From Acidimicrobiales bacterium (GTDB taxonomy: Bacteria > Actinomycetota > Acidimicrobiia > Acidimicrobiales > Poriferisodalaceae): a DNA stretch of 46,260 nt. Every line of letters begins with the position of its first letter. Within the stretch, counting starts at the first letter, position 1. Where the stretch lies: positions 1-46,260 of the forward strand of contig VYDH01000032.1 of the NCBI GenBank assembly GCA_009843525.1. Reading direction: 5' to 3'. This document shows, in pieces, positions 30,728 to 39,829 of the stretch. Under the pieces are notes generated by a model. It was not told where the DNA came from, did not search any database, and saw only the letters and a program-made list of their open reading frames with translations. The translations under genes and the position numbers were made by a program.

Positions 30728-31471
30728 CTAGCTGATGCTGCGTCCCCCGTCGACATCGAGGCAGACGCCGGTGAGAAACCTGGCCTCGTCTGAGGACAAA
30801 TACATCACAGCGTTCGCGACGTCGGTCGGGTCGGACATGCGGCCCATCGGGATGCCCTCGACGACTGCTTCTCGCATCTCGTCTGGCATCTTGTCCAAAC
30901 CGGTCGCCCGCTCGAAGAAACGGGTCTCTGATGCCACCGGTGCGACGCAGTTGACGCGGATGTCTGGTGCGAACTCCTCGGCCAGGCCCCTCGTCAGCAT
31001 GATCGTCGCCGCCTTCGATGTGTTGTACGGGGTCAGGCCTGGCCGGGGTCGCTTGCCGCCGATTGACGCTGTGCTCACGATCGAGCTGCCGGGCGGCATG
31101 TGCGGCGTGAAGTGCTTGGCGGCGAAGTAGACGCTGCGGGTGTTGACCGCCCACATGAGGTCGAATTCCTCTGTGGGGATGTCCAGTGTTGATCCCATCC
31201 GGTGAGCGAATCCAGCGTTGGCGGCCACGATGTCAATGCCGCCCCAGGTGTCCACCATCAGCCGAGCCAACTGGGCGTGCGCGTCTTCATCGGTGACGTC
31301 GAGCCGGAAGGTCAGGGCCCCGTCAAGCTCGGCGGCGACCGCTTCGGCGCCCTCTATGTCGATGTCGGTCACCATCACCCGGGCACCGCGCTCGGCGAAG
31401 CCCTGGCTGATCGCCTTGCCGAAGCCGGAAGCTCCGCCGGTCACGATCACCCGCTTGCCGTCAAACCTCAT
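30728..31471 (-). CDS. Short-chain dehydrogenase/reductase
   Basis: 247-aa classical SDR: T-G-G-A-S-G-F-G at 11-18, A-N-A-G, catalytic Y-N-T-S-K in the centre, and the C-terminal G-V-C-L-D-V-D-G-G typical of Rossmann SDRs. NAD(P)-dependent alcohol/ketone interconversion; substrate unknown. I start at the ATG at 31471, five bases after GGAG; a GTG two codons earlier is also in frame. A structured hairpin element lies 69 bp upstream. Confidence 0.88.
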   Translation of the reverse strand: MRFDGKRVIVTGGASGFGKAISQGFAERGARVMVTDIDIEGAEAVAAELDGALTFRLDVTDEDAHAQLARLMVDTWGGIDIVAANAGFAHRMGSTLDIPTEEFDLMWAVNTRSVYFAAKHFTPHMPPGSSIVSTASIGGKRPRPGLTPYNTSKAATIMLTRGLAEEFAPDIRVNCVAPVASETRFFERATGLDKMPDEMREAVVEGIPMGRMSDPTDVANAVMYLSSDEARFLTGVCLDVDGGRSIS

Positions 31472-31539
31472 CGTCACTCCGTTCTGTGGTGAGCGGATCG
31501 TAGGTCGGTGTCATCGCCGGCCTGTTACGCTGCATCGCA

Positions 31540-31603
31540 GAGGCCAGCCGCCCCGGAGTTGGCAGAGCAACCCACTTGGGTAGCAACCGGGGGGCTGGCC
31601 CTC
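31540..31603. other. Structured intergenic element with long GC helix
   Basis: In the 183-bp gap between the CoA transferase stop (31655) and the SDR start (31471). Arms 31540-31556 and 31587-31603 pair over about 16 bp with one bulged G (31550) and one bulged C (31601). The 30-nt interior can form two small hairpins (GTTG-GCAGAG-CAAC and CCC-ACTT-GGG, sharing a base), a three-way-junction shape. It may be a 5'-leader RNA of the SDR gene, a terminator or an untranslated RNA. I cannot match it to a known class, and no T-run follows on either strand. The orientation is not settled. Confidence 0.5.
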
Positions 31604-31654
31604 TCGCGACCGTAGTGATTGCCTGCCTCGGGTCGGCCTGAATTTCAATGTATG

Positions 31655-32842
31655 TCAGGGCGTGCTGAGGATTCCTGAGTCGATGAGGCTGTCGATCGTC
31701 TCGCCGTCGTAACCGACCTCAGCGAGGATCTCCCGACCGTGTTCGCCGATCCTCGGAGCTGGCCGCCGGACGCTCGGCGGCGTCTCGGAGAACTGCTCGG
31801 GCGGCGGGATGGACCGGTACGGGCCCGCGACCGGATGCTCCTCGACCGGTAGCTGGGATACGAGCTCATCCAGCGTTGCTGCCTCGGTGGCGGGAATGCC
31901 GTGCTCGGAACACAGCTCGAGCCATTCGGCAGTCGTCCGCTGGTCCAGTACCGACGCGACGTCGCGGTACAGGCTGTCGCTATGGGTGACGCGCTCGATG
32001 GGCGTGGCGAACCGCTCGTCGGCGGCGAGATCGTGCCGTCCCCCTGCTTCGAACAGCGCGACGTAGTGCTCGTGGTCGTAGGGAAGGATGTTGATCCAGC
32101 CGTCGGCGGTCCGCTGGGGCTTGCGCTCGGGCGTGAGGATGCGGGCATATCCAGCGCTCGCCACTGGGGGCTCGGAGATGGCGCCCGCACCGTGCTCGGC
32201 GAGCACGAAGGCGCGCATCACATCGATCATCGGGATCTCGATGCACTGCCCTTGGCCGGTCAGAGCCCGGTGGTACAGCGCCGCGGTCACAGAGTTGGCA
32301 ATCGTCAGTCCACAGAACTTGTCGGCGACGAGGCTGGGCAGCAGCATCGGCTCGGCGCCCATGCGCCTGAACAGGTCGCCGATGCCGCTGGCGGACTGGA
32401 TGATGTCGTCATAGGCGGGCGCGTCGGCCTGATCGCTCGAGGACGGGTAGCCATGCGCCCGGCAGAACACGATGTCTTCGCGTACCGTCCGCACGGCCTC
32501 GTAGTTCAGGCCGAGCCGTCCCAGCGGTCCGGGACGGAGGTTGGTGATCATCACGTCGCAGGTTGCGGCGATGTCCAAGAACGCCTGCCGACCACGCGGA
32601 TGCTTGAGATCCATCGCGATGCTGCGCTTGTTGCGCAGCAGGTTGAGAGCGACGCCGGAGAACTCCGCAGTCGGGCCGGCGCCCATGCTGCGGTTGCGGT
32701 CGCCTGTTGCCGATTCGACGAAGATGACATCGGCGCCGAGGTCGCCGAGCGTCCGAGTGGCAGCCGGTCCCATGAGTACCGACGACAGGTCGACAACGCG
32801 CACTCCGGCCAGCGGTCCCGTCGCCCTCTCGCCCTCGCTCAT
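31655..32842 (-). CDS. Family III CoA transferase (CaiB/BaiF type)
   Basis: 395-aa enzyme moving CoA between carboxylic acids: L-A-G-V-R-V-V-D-L-S-S-V-L-M-G-P at the N-terminus, N-K-R-S-I-A-M-D-L-K-H, N-L-R-P-G-P-L-G-R-L-G-L, and the Y-D-D-I-I-Q-S-A-S-G segment holding the catalytic Asp. I start at the ATG at 32842, after GAGGGGTGAG; the open frame continues upstream without family resemblance. Divergent from the aldolase-like gene. Activation of an organic acid for degradation is the likely role. Confidence 0.9.
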   Translation of the reverse strand: MSEGERATGPLAGVRVVDLSSVLMGPAATRTLGDLGADVIFVESATGDRNRSMGAGPTAEFSGVALNLLRNKRSIAMDLKHPRGRQAFLDIAATCDVMITNLRPGPLGRLGLNYEAVRTVREDIVFCRAHGYPSSSDQADAPAYDDIIQSASGIGDLFRRMGAEPMLLPSLVADKFCGLTIANSVTAALYHRALTGQGQCIEIPMIDVMRAFVLAEHGAGAISEPPVASAGYARILTPERKPQRTADGWINILPYDHEHYVALFEAGGRHDLAADERFATPIERVTHSDSLYRDVASVLDQRTTAEWLELCSEHGIPATEAATLDELVSQLPVEEHPVAGPYRSIPPPEQFSETPPSVRRPAPRIGEHGREILAEVGYDGETIDSLIDSGILSTP

Positions 32843-32976
32843 CTCACCCCTCGACTGCCGTCGACGTCGCCGTCCGCAGGACGATAACCAGAACGGTGTC
32901 GTTCCTCTCGGGACGGAGCGAGCCACTGCCTGGTTCGCCGGGCCGCCGCGTGGGCATGGCGATATAGCTTCGACGC

Positions 32977-33717
32977 ATGAGCGATGGCCTGGACGGGCTC
33001 CGGCGTGACGTCGCGCTCGGGTGTCGGGTGATGGCGCATCGTGGCCTGGTCGAGAACATCTTGGGGCACATCAGCCTTCGCACCGATGGCGGACGGGCGC
33101 TGGTGCGGTGCCGCGGACCCCACGAGATCGGTCTGCGGTTCACCACGCCAGACGATGTCCGGGTCGTCGACCTGGACACAGGTGAGATCGTCAACTCTCC
33201 CGCGGGGGACTACGCGGTGCCGAGCGAGCTGCCGATCCACACGTCGGTGCTCGCGGCCCATCCCGATGTCGAGTGCGTGGTGCATGCGCACCCGCCCGAT
33301 GTCGTAGTGGCCAGCTTGGCGGGGTTCGCTCTGGAGCCGATCTTCGGCGCCTACGACATTCCGGCGGCCCGATTGGCCGCCTCTGGCATCCCGGTGCACC
33401 CCAGGTCGGCATTGATTCGCACCGATGAGCTGGCTGAGGAGATGATCGAGGCGCTCGGCGATGCCCCCGCGGTGGTGCTGAAGGGACACGGTGTGGTGAC
33501 GACGGGCGCTGACGTGGCAGATGCGGTGCTGCGAGCACTGCAGGTCGACACCCTGGCCCGCATGCATCTGCGTGTGCGAGCTGCGGGAGCCACGCCCGAG
33601 GCCATTCCCGAGGACGATCTGGCCGAGCTGCCGGACTTGGGGAGCGCGTTCAACCGTGAGACCCTGTGGAGACATCACGTTGCCGCCCTCGAACAGGACG
33701 GCCTCGGGCTGACGTAG
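32977..33717 (+). CDS. Class II aldolase/adducin-family protein
   Basis: 246-aa zinc-aldolase-fold protein: N-I-L-G-H-I-S-L-R near residue 28, the H-T-S-V-L-A-A-H-P-D-V and V-V-H-A-H-P-P zinc ligands, and K-G-H-G-V-V-T-T-G downstream. Family members are aldolases, decarboxylases or lyases of small hydroxy acids. First gene of a four-gene unit with a Rieske dioxygenase (20 bp gap), so it may act on a ring-cleavage or side-chain product, or as a decarboxylase for an aromatic diol acid. Confidence 0.85.
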   Translation: MSDGLDGLRRDVALGCRVMAHRGLVENILGHISLRTDGGRALVRCRGPHEIGLRFTTPDDVRVVDLDTGEIVNSPAGDYAVPSELPIHTSVLAAHPDVECVVHAHPPDVVVASLAGFALEPIFGAYDIPAARLAASGIPVHPRSALIRTDELAEEMIEALGDAPAVVLKGHGVVTTGADVADAVLRALQVDTLARMHLRVRAAGATPEAIPEDDLAELPDLGSAFNRETLWRHHVAALEQDGLGLT

Positions 33718-33737
33718 GGCAGGAGGGAGGATTCTCG

Positions 33738-35117
33738 ATGGAACCCGACGTCATTGACCAGGTCACGGCCTCGGTGCGACAGGGCCTCATTCCCGCCTAC
33801 CTGTACAACGACGCCGAAGTGCACGAGCTGGAGCGGTCGCGGCTGTTCGGGCGTGCTTGGACGTTCCTGGCACACGATTCCGAGATCGGCCACCCGAACG
33901 ACTACGTGGTGCGCAACATCGGGGACGACTCGTTCTTGGTGACCCGCGACGGCGACGGCCAGATCCACGTGATGTTCAACATGTGCGTCCACCGGGGGAT
34001 GCAGGTGTGCCGGGCCGAGCGCGGCAACGCCCGCACATTCCGGTGCCCGTACCACGCTTGGACCTACAAGAACGACGGCCAGCTCGCCGGGCTGCCGTTC
34101 CACGTCGACGCGTACGGCGGCGAGGACGGGTTCATCAAGGAGGGCCAGGCGCTGCTGCGGGCGCCCTCGGTGGCGACCCGCAACGGCATGATCTTCGCCA
34201 GCCTCGACCCCGACGCCCCCGACTTCGAGACGTGGCTCGGCGACTTCGCCTTCTACCTCGACTTCTACACGGGCCAGACCGAAGCCGGGATGGAGTTCCG
34301 CGGCCCGCAGCGCTGGCGCGTCGAGGCCAACTGGAAGATCGGCGCCGAGAACTTCATGGGCGACAGCTACCACACCCCCCACACTCACGCGAGCGTGGTC
34401 GACATCGAGCTGTTCGGCGAGCCGAAGCCGTACAAGCGCAAGGAAGGCGTGCTGTGGAACGCCGGGCCCGCAGGCGGCACCACCTACAAGCTGCCGCCCG
34501 GCAGCGACTTCAGGTCGGGGCTGGCCTATGTCGGCTACCCCGACGAGATGATCGACCGCATGGAGCACAAGCTGAGCGGCGCCCAACGTGCGCTTGCCAC
34601 AGAGCCGGGCTTCATGCCGTCCGCCTCGACGCTGTTCCCCAACCTGAGCTTCGTGCACAACTGGCCGCAGACCGATGCCGACGGGCGGATCACACCGTTC
34701 ATCTCGGTGCGCCTGTGGCAGCCCGTCGGGCCGGGCGAGACCGAGGTGTACTCCTGGTTCTGCGTGGCGGCGGACGCCCCGGACGACTACAAGGCCGCCT
34801 CGTACAAGGCGTACCTGATGTGCTTCGGATCATCGGGCATGTTCGAGCAGGACGACGTCGAGAACTGGGTGTCGATCACGACGATGGCCAAGGGGTCGAT
34901 GGCGCGGAACCTGCTGCTCAACAACCGCATGGGCCTCACGCTCGACGGCGATCCGATCATCGACCAGTTCGCCGACTTCGGCGGTCCGGGCACCGCCTAT
35001 CAGGGATTCGGCGAGCACAACCAGCGCCACTGGTTCTCCTTGTGGGCCGACCTGGTGTCCCAGCCGGCTCCTGCCCGAGAGCCGATCGCCTTCGGCATGG
35101 GGGAGACCCCGGCGTGA
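33738..35117 (+). CDS. Rieske aromatic-ring hydroxylating dioxygenase, alpha subunit
   Basis: 459-aa catalytic subunit. Rieske 2Fe-2S ligands C83-V-H85 and C103-P-Y-H106. The mononuclear iron site lies in the E-N-F-M-G-D-S-Y-H-T-P-H-T-H segment, giving the two His after the bridging Asp. Incorporates O2 into an aromatic substrate as a cis-dihydrodiol. AGGAGGGAGG lies just before the ATG. Overlaps the beta-subunit start by GTGA. Electron-transfer partners (ferredoxin, reductase) are not in the window. Confidence 0.93.
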   Translation: MEPDVIDQVTASVRQGLIPAYLYNDAEVHELERSRLFGRAWTFLAHDSEIGHPNDYVVRNIGDDSFLVTRDGDGQIHVMFNMCVHRGMQVCRAERGNARTFRCPYHAWTYKNDGQLAGLPFHVDAYGGEDGFIKEGQALLRAPSVATRNGMIFASLDPDAPDFETWLGDFAFYLDFYTGQTEAGMEFRGPQRWRVEANWKIGAENFMGDSYHTPHTHASVVDIELFGEPKPYKRKEGVLWNAGPAGGTTYKLPPGSDFRSGLAYVGYPDEMIDRMEHKLSGAQRALATEPGFMPSASTLFPNLSFVHNWPQTDADGRITPFISVRLWQPVGPGETEVYSWFCVAADAPDDYKAASYKAYLMCFGSSGMFEQDDVENWVSITTMAKGSMARNLLLNNRMGLTLDGDPIIDQFADFGGPGTAYQGFGEHNQRHWFSLWADLVSQPAPAREPIAFGMGETPA

Positions 35118-35644
35118 GCACAGCGCGCTCGGGGGCGCCGCTTCCCTACAGCGACCCTCGGCATCAATCGGCTGAACAGTTCCTGGTGGAGGAAGCCCAC
35201 CTGCTCGACACGTCGGACTTCGAGGCATGGCTCGGGCTGATGCACCCACAGATCCGGTACCGGATGCCGGTGCGGGTGACGGCGGTCAAGGCCACCAACG
35301 AGGCCGAAGTACAGACCATGGACCATTTCGACGAGGATTGGTACTCGCTGTCCAAGCGCGTGCAGCGATTCGGCACCGACTACGCCTGGACCGAGGACCC
35401 TCAAAGCCGGATCCGCCATCACGTCTCGAACGTGCGGACCTTCGAAGGCGACGATGGGGAGCTGGTCGTCGAGTCGGCGGTGCTGCTGTACCGCTCACGG
35501 GGCGACCGCACGGCGCCGAGCCTGCTGTCGGCCGGTCGAAGGGATGTACTGGTCTCGACCCAGGACGGTTTGCGCCTGCGCTCGCGGGACATCGAGATCG
35601 ACGAGTCGGTCCTGCGCACCCAGAATCTGGCGATCTTCCTGTGA
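35114..35644 (+). CDS. Aromatic-ring hydroxylating dioxygenase, beta subunit
   Basis: 176-aa small subunit of the NTF2-like fold: A-E-Q-F-L-V-E-E-A-H-L-L-D-T near the start, M-H-P-Q-I-R-Y-R-M-P-V-R-V-T, R-H-H-V-S-N-V, and L-R-L-R-S-R-D-I-E-I-D at the end. Structural partner of the alpha subunit in the hexamer. GTG start inside the alpha stop (4-bp overlap), so translation is coupled. Confidence 0.92.
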   Translation: MSTARSGAPLPYSDPRHQSAEQFLVEEAHLLDTSDFEAWLGLMHPQIRYRMPVRVTAVKATNEAEVQTMDHFDEDWYSLSKRVQRFGTDYAWTEDPQSRIRHHVSNVRTFEGDDGELVVESAVLLYRSRGDRTAPSLLSAGRRDVLVSTQDGLRLRSRDIEIDESVLRTQNLAIFL

Positions 35645-35678
35645 AGCCGCCGTGTGACGCCGCCGCGGAGGCCCCGCG

Positions 35679-36455
35679 ATGAGCAGGTTGGCTGGCAACC
35701 GGGCCTTGATCGTCGGGGCGGGATCGGGCATTGGCCGGGGAGTCCACGATGCCTTCTTGGCCGAAGGAGCCAGCGTCGGCTCGCTCGAGATCGATTCGCG
35801 CAAGTGCGAGGCGCTGGCTGAGGCATCAGCCGGACCCGTGATCTGCGGCGATGCCACGAGTGCAGACGACAATGACGCGGCCGTCGCGGCGATGCAGGAC
35901 GCCTACGGCGGCATCGACACGCTGGTGAGCTGCGTCGGGCTGTTCGACTTCTACCTGGGACTCGAGGAGTTGCCGCCCGACGCCCTCGATGACGCCTTCG
36001 CCGAGGTCATGGATGTCAACGTTCGCTCGATGCTGCTGGCGGTGCGAGCGGGCATCGAGCCGCTGCGAGCCAGCAAGGGCTCGGTGATCCTGACCGGTTC
36101 CACCAGCAGCTTTGTGCCGGGGCGTGGAGGAATCCTGTACGTGGCGAGCAAGTTCGCCGTCCGCGGCTGCGTGGTGTCGTTAGCCCATGAGTTGGCACCC
36201 GACATCCGGGTGAACGGCGTTGCCCCCGGCGGCACGCACAGCACTGATCTGCGCGGGTTGCGCTCCCTGGGACTGCACGACCGATCCCTGGGTCAGGAGC
36301 CCGACCGTGTCGAGTCGATCCGGCGGCGGAGCCCGCTGGGTGTCGCCCTCGGACCAGCCGACCATGCCGAGTGCTTCGTGTTCCTCGCCTCTGAGGCGTC
36401 ACGCGGCATGACCGGCCGCTTCATCCACAGCGACGGCGGCGCCAATATCGGTTGA
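35679..36455 (+). CDS. SDR, cis-dihydrodiol dehydrogenase-like
   Basis: 258-aa SDR with V-G-A-G-S-G-I-G at the cofactor loop, a central S-C-V-G, catalytic Y-V-A-S-K, and the R-V-N-G-V-A-P-G-G-T segment. The pattern, including D-D-A-F-A-E-V-M-D-V-N-V, is that of BphB/NahB-type dehydrogenases, which oxidise the dioxygenase product to a catechol. It follows the beta subunit by 34 bp. One base separates its stop from the convergent P450 stop. Confidence 0.88.
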   Translation: MSRLAGNRALIVGAGSGIGRGVHDAFLAEGASVGSLEIDSRKCEALAEASAGPVICGDATSADDNDAAVAAMQDAYGGIDTLVSCVGLFDFYLGLEELPPDALDDAFAEVMDVNVRSMLLAVRAGIEPLRASKGSVILTGSTSSFVPGRGGILYVASKFAVRGCVVSLAHELAPDIRVNGVAPGGTHSTDLRGLRSLGLHDRSLGQEPDRVESIRRRSPLGVALGPADHAECFVFLASEASRGMTGRFIHSDGGANIG

Positions 36456-36456
36456 C

Positions 36457-37695
36457 TCAGGGGTTTGACGGGAAGCGGACCGGGAGGTAGCGGGGGCCGC
36501 GTACCTGCCCGCCTGCCCAGGTGACCTCGCCGGGCTCGCTCACCTCGAAGTCCGGGATGCGCTCGAACCACGTCCGCAGCGCGATGTCCATCTCCAAGCG
36601 AGCCAGATTCGAGCCGGCGCAGCGGTGGATGCCGGCGCCGAACGCAATGTGTCGGTTGTGCGACCGATCCAGGATGACCTCATCGGGACGCTCGAACACC
36701 TCCGGGTCGCGGTTGGCCGCGGGGAAGTTCATCAGCACCTTGCTGCCCTGAGGGATCGTGACCCCGCCGAATTCCACATCGGCGGCGGCCCGGCGCCCCA
36801 TGGTGACCGGCGAGTAGAAGCGCAACAGCTCCTCGATGGCCGAGGGCCACAAGTCGGGTTCGGCCACCATGCGCTCGCGATCGGCGAGGTGGGTGCCGAA
36901 GTGCCACAGGGCTGACCCGATCGAGCTCCACGTGGTGTCGATGCCCGCAATGAGCTGCAAGTTGAGCATGCCCACGACCCTCATGGGATCGACCGGTTCG
37001 CCCTGGTCGTCGGTCCCCGCAAGCAGGGCCGAGACGAAGCCGTCGTCGGGGTTTGCCTGCTTCTCTTCGACGACCTCGCGGAAGTAATCGCGGATCACTC
37101 GCCGGTACTTGAGGCGGAGCTGCACATCGGAGAGCCCCAATTCCAAGATGCACTGCACCCAGTAGGTGAAATCGTCCACACGGCTCTCGTCGACGTCCAT
37201 CAGGTGTGCGATGACCCGGGGCGGGATCTGCTGCGCGTACTGCCCGGCGGCGTCGACAGTGCCCTCGTCGATGAAGTCGTCGATGAGGCGGTTGGCGAGG
37301 TCAAGCGTGTACTGGCGGTGCGCCTGCACGGCCTTGTGCGTGAAGTGCGGCAGCAGCAGACGTCGGGTCCAGCCGTGGACCGGCGGGTCCTCCGAGATGG
37401 GCGCGGCGTTGGCGCCGTACTTCTCGAATACGGGGTCCATGAGCAGCTCTTCGATGATCTCCGGCGGCGGGGTCGTCACGAGCGGGTCACCGCTGGACAG
37501 CTCGGGGACCATCTTGGCGAGCGCCTGCACATCGTCGTACCGGGTGGGCAGGAACGAGCCGCCCCAGCGCTCGGTGTGGGCCACCGGGCAGCCCCCTCGC
37601 AGTTCATCCCAGACGGGGGCCGGGTCGCGCACATAGTCGGGGTCGAAGATGTCGTAGTCGGTGGCCCAGTCTTCGACGGGAGCTGTGTCGGTCAT
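36457..37695 (-). CDS. Cytochrome P450
   Basis: 412-aa soluble bacterial P450. Oxygen-activation helix A-G-I-D-T-T, E-x-x-R of the K-helix (E-E-L-L-R-F region), and haem loop F-G-A-G-I-H-R-C359-A-G-S-N-L-A-R. I start at the ATG at 37695 after AGAGGAA; the open frame upstream lacks family features. Hydroxylates a hydrophobic substrate with ferredoxin electrons; substrate unknown. About 100 bp downstream of the alkylsulfatase gene on the same strand. Confidence 0.92.
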   Translation of the reverse strand: MTDTAPVEDWATDYDIFDPDYVRDPAPVWDELRGGCPVAHTERWGGSFLPTRYDDVQALAKMVPELSSGDPLVTTPPPEIIEELLMDPVFEKYGANAAPISEDPPVHGWTRRLLLPHFTHKAVQAHRQYTLDLANRLIDDFIDEGTVDAAGQYAQQIPPRVIAHLMDVDESRVDDFTYWVQCILELGLSDVQLRLKYRRVIRDYFREVVEEKQANPDDGFVSALLAGTDDQGEPVDPMRVVGMLNLQLIAGIDTTWSSIGSALWHFGTHLADRERMVAEPDLWPSAIEELLRFYSPVTMGRRAAADVEFGGVTIPQGSKVLMNFPAANRDPEVFERPDEVILDRSHNRHIAFGAGIHRCAGSNLARLEMDIALRTWFERIPDFEVSEPGEVTWAGGQVRGPRYLPVRFPSNP

Positions 37696-37793
37696 CTCGC
37701 GGTTCCTCTGTGGTAGCGGCAGTTCGGTTTCGGAGCGGGCGCCGGAGCATGCCCGCCGGTCTGCAGCGCCAAGCGTAGGACCCGCGGTCGCCC

Positions 37794-39695
37794 TCAAGGC
37801 TCGATGAGCGGTGCCGTGCGGAACACCGTCAAGCCGGCGAACAGCGACTGCAGGATTGATCGATCTCCGGCGATCTCGGCTCGGTCGAGCGAGCCGGCGT
37901 CGTTGAGCGCAGCGGCGAGCGTGGAGCGATCCGTGCGGATCGATGCAACGGCATCCGGGTCGACAGCATTCGGCCGGTGGTGAATGGCTGAGCGGCCGAC
38001 GCCGAGCACATGATCCTCGTCGAGATCGGTCAGGTGCACGTTGATAGTCACGGGCGCGGCATCGAACGCGTCGGGATCGAAGCGGACACCGATCACGTCG
38101 AACAGGTGCTCGGCAGTCATGGCCTGCGACATGTCCCGGGCAGGGATGCGGCCCCAGTCAGGCGAGCCCTCCCGCAGTTCCTTCGCGCCCATCAGGTAAG
38201 CGTTGCGCCACGTAGCTGACTCCGACTGGTAGCCGAGCTGCTCGAGCGCGTCGGCCTGAAGGCTGCGCGCTTCGGCATTCGCAGGGTCGGCGAACACCAC
38301 GTGGTTCACGACCTGGGCCACCCACCGGTACTCGCCGCGCTCGAAGCACTCGCGTGCTCTCGCGAGCACTGCGTCGGCGCCGCCCATGAACTCGACGTAG
38401 TTGGCGCCTGCTTCGACCGGGGGGAGCGGGTCGAGACTGGCCGGGTTGCCGTCGTACCAACCGAGGTAACGGTTGTAGACCGAGCGGCAGTTGTGCGACA
38501 CCGTGCCGTAGTAGCCCTGCACGTGGGACTGGTCGAACTCGGCCGGCAGCCGCAGCTGCGCGGCGATCTCCGTCGGTCGAAGACCCTGGTTGGCCAGGCG
38601 CATGGTCTGGTCGTGCATCCATCGGTAGACATCGCGTTGCATCGCCAGGAACGCCCGAACGTCCGCGGTGCCGAAACGGGGCCAGTGATGGCTCGCGAAC
38701 ATCACGTCGGTGTCGTCTGCCCACAAGTCCATGGCTTCACCGATGTACTTGCTCCACGCGAGCGCGTCCCGGGTCTGCGCACCCCGGATCGGGTACAGGT
38801 TGTGCAGCGTGTGCGTGCAGTTCTCGGCCATGCACAGCAGGCGCTTGTCGGGGAAGAAGAAGTTCATCTCCGCCGGGGCCTCGGCATCTGGCGTGTTCTG
38901 GAACACGATCCTGATGCCGCTGAGGATCCGTTCTTCGCCGGTCTCGTAGACGGTGTCGGTCGGCGCGATCAGATCGGATCGCGCCAAGCCCATCGTGGAG
39001 CCGAGCCCGCAGTCGACGTGGCCGAGCGGACCCGGCGGCAGCAACGGCCCGAACTGGTAGGCGGCCCGCCGGCCCATGATGGGCCCGGCGATGACGAACT
39101 CGCTCACGACTTCCTGCAAGAACCCGTCGGGGGCCACGATCTGCACGTCGCCGGCTGCCACGGCCTCGGCACTCGTCACCCCGAGCACGCCGCCGAAGTG
39201 GTCGGCGTGGGAGTGGGTGTAGATGATCGAGTTCACGGGTCGAGCGCCGAGCGTGCGGTTGGCCAGGTCCAGCGCTGCTGCGGCCGCGGGAGCGTTGGTC
39301 AGCGGGTCGATGACCAGCCAGCCGTCCGCTCCGGCCAGGAACGTGATGTTGGCGAGGTCGTAACCGCGTACCTGCCAGACACCGTCGGCTACCTCGAACA
39401 GACCGTGATGGACGTTGAGCCGAGCCTGCCGCCACAGGCTCGGATGGACTGACGGGGGAGCAGCTGCCGACTCATTGACGAAGGCGTGATTGGCCACGTC
39501 GAACACCACGTGATCGCCCATGGTGACGCGGCCATCGTCGAGCTGCGCGACGAGGCCACGGCTGGCGCGTTCGAAGTCACCCGGGTCGTCGAAGGAGATC
39601 GCGACCGCAGAGTTGGCTGCAACGGTGAGATCAGTCGGTGGCTTCGGCCCGGGCGGACTGGCCTCGCCGTGGTCGTCGTGCCCGCCTGGAGCCAT
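37794..39695 (-). CDS. Alkyl/aryl-sulfatase (metallo-beta-lactamase fold, SdsA1-like)
   Basis: 633-aa protein. Zinc site T-H-S-H-A-D-H-F-G-G in a metallo-beta-lactamase domain, further ligands in E-N-C-T-H and S-H-H-W, then a helical dimerisation region and a C-terminal SCP2/lipid-binding-like domain. This architecture is that of secondary alkylsulfatases such as SdsA1, which release sulfate from alkyl sulfates. No obvious signal peptide. GGAGG before the ATG at 39695. Divergent from the TauD-like gene, with tandem repeats between them. Confidence 0.9.
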   Translation of the reverse strand: MAPGGHDDHGEASPPGPKPPTDLTVAANSAVAISFDDPGDFERASRGLVAQLDDGRVTMGDHVVFDVANHAFVNESAAAPPSVHPSLWRQARLNVHHGLFEVADGVWQVRGYDLANITFLAGADGWLVIDPLTNAPAAAAALDLANRTLGARPVNSIIYTHSHADHFGGVLGVTSAEAVAAGDVQIVAPDGFLQEVVSEFVIAGPIMGRRAAYQFGPLLPPGPLGHVDCGLGSTMGLARSDLIAPTDTVYETGEERILSGIRIVFQNTPDAEAPAEMNFFFPDKRLLCMAENCTHTLHNLYPIRGAQTRDALAWSKYIGEAMDLWADDTDVMFASHHWPRFGTADVRAFLAMQRDVYRWMHDQTMRLANQGLRPTEIAAQLRLPAEFDQSHVQGYYGTVSHNCRSVYNRYLGWYDGNPASLDPLPPVEAGANYVEFMGGADAVLARARECFERGEYRWVAQVVNHVVFADPANAEARSLQADALEQLGYQSESATWRNAYLMGAKELREGSPDWGRIPARDMSQAMTAEHLFDVIGVRFDPDAFDAAPVTINVHLTDLDEDHVLGVGRSAIHHRPNAVDPDAVASIRTDRSTLAAALNDAGSLDRAEIAGDRSILQSLFAGLTVFRTAPLIEP

Positions 39696-39761
39696 GTCGG
39701 TCCTCCGTTGGTCCCGTCGTGCGAGCGCAACCCGCCGATTCGGTTCGGGACCGATTGTGGT

Positions 39762-39778
39762 GTATCTGCGAGTATCTG
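39762..39778. promoter_or_regulatory. Tandem GTATCTG repeats in divergent promoter
   Basis: Two GTATCTG heptamers with a 10-bp period (39762-39768 and 39772-39778), one helical turn apart, between the divergent alkylsulfatase and TauD-like genes. A possible direct-repeat operator or activator site serving both. Confidence 0.4.
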
Positions 39779-39829
39779 TGTAGGAGCAGCAATTGCGGGC
39801 CCGAGTGATGGGCCCCGAAGGAGCCTGAA

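Noticed and set aside
31540..31603. tRNA or tRNA-Sec
   Set aside because: The interior resembles a D-arm slightly, but there is no anticodon arm, T-arm or TTCA anticodon context.
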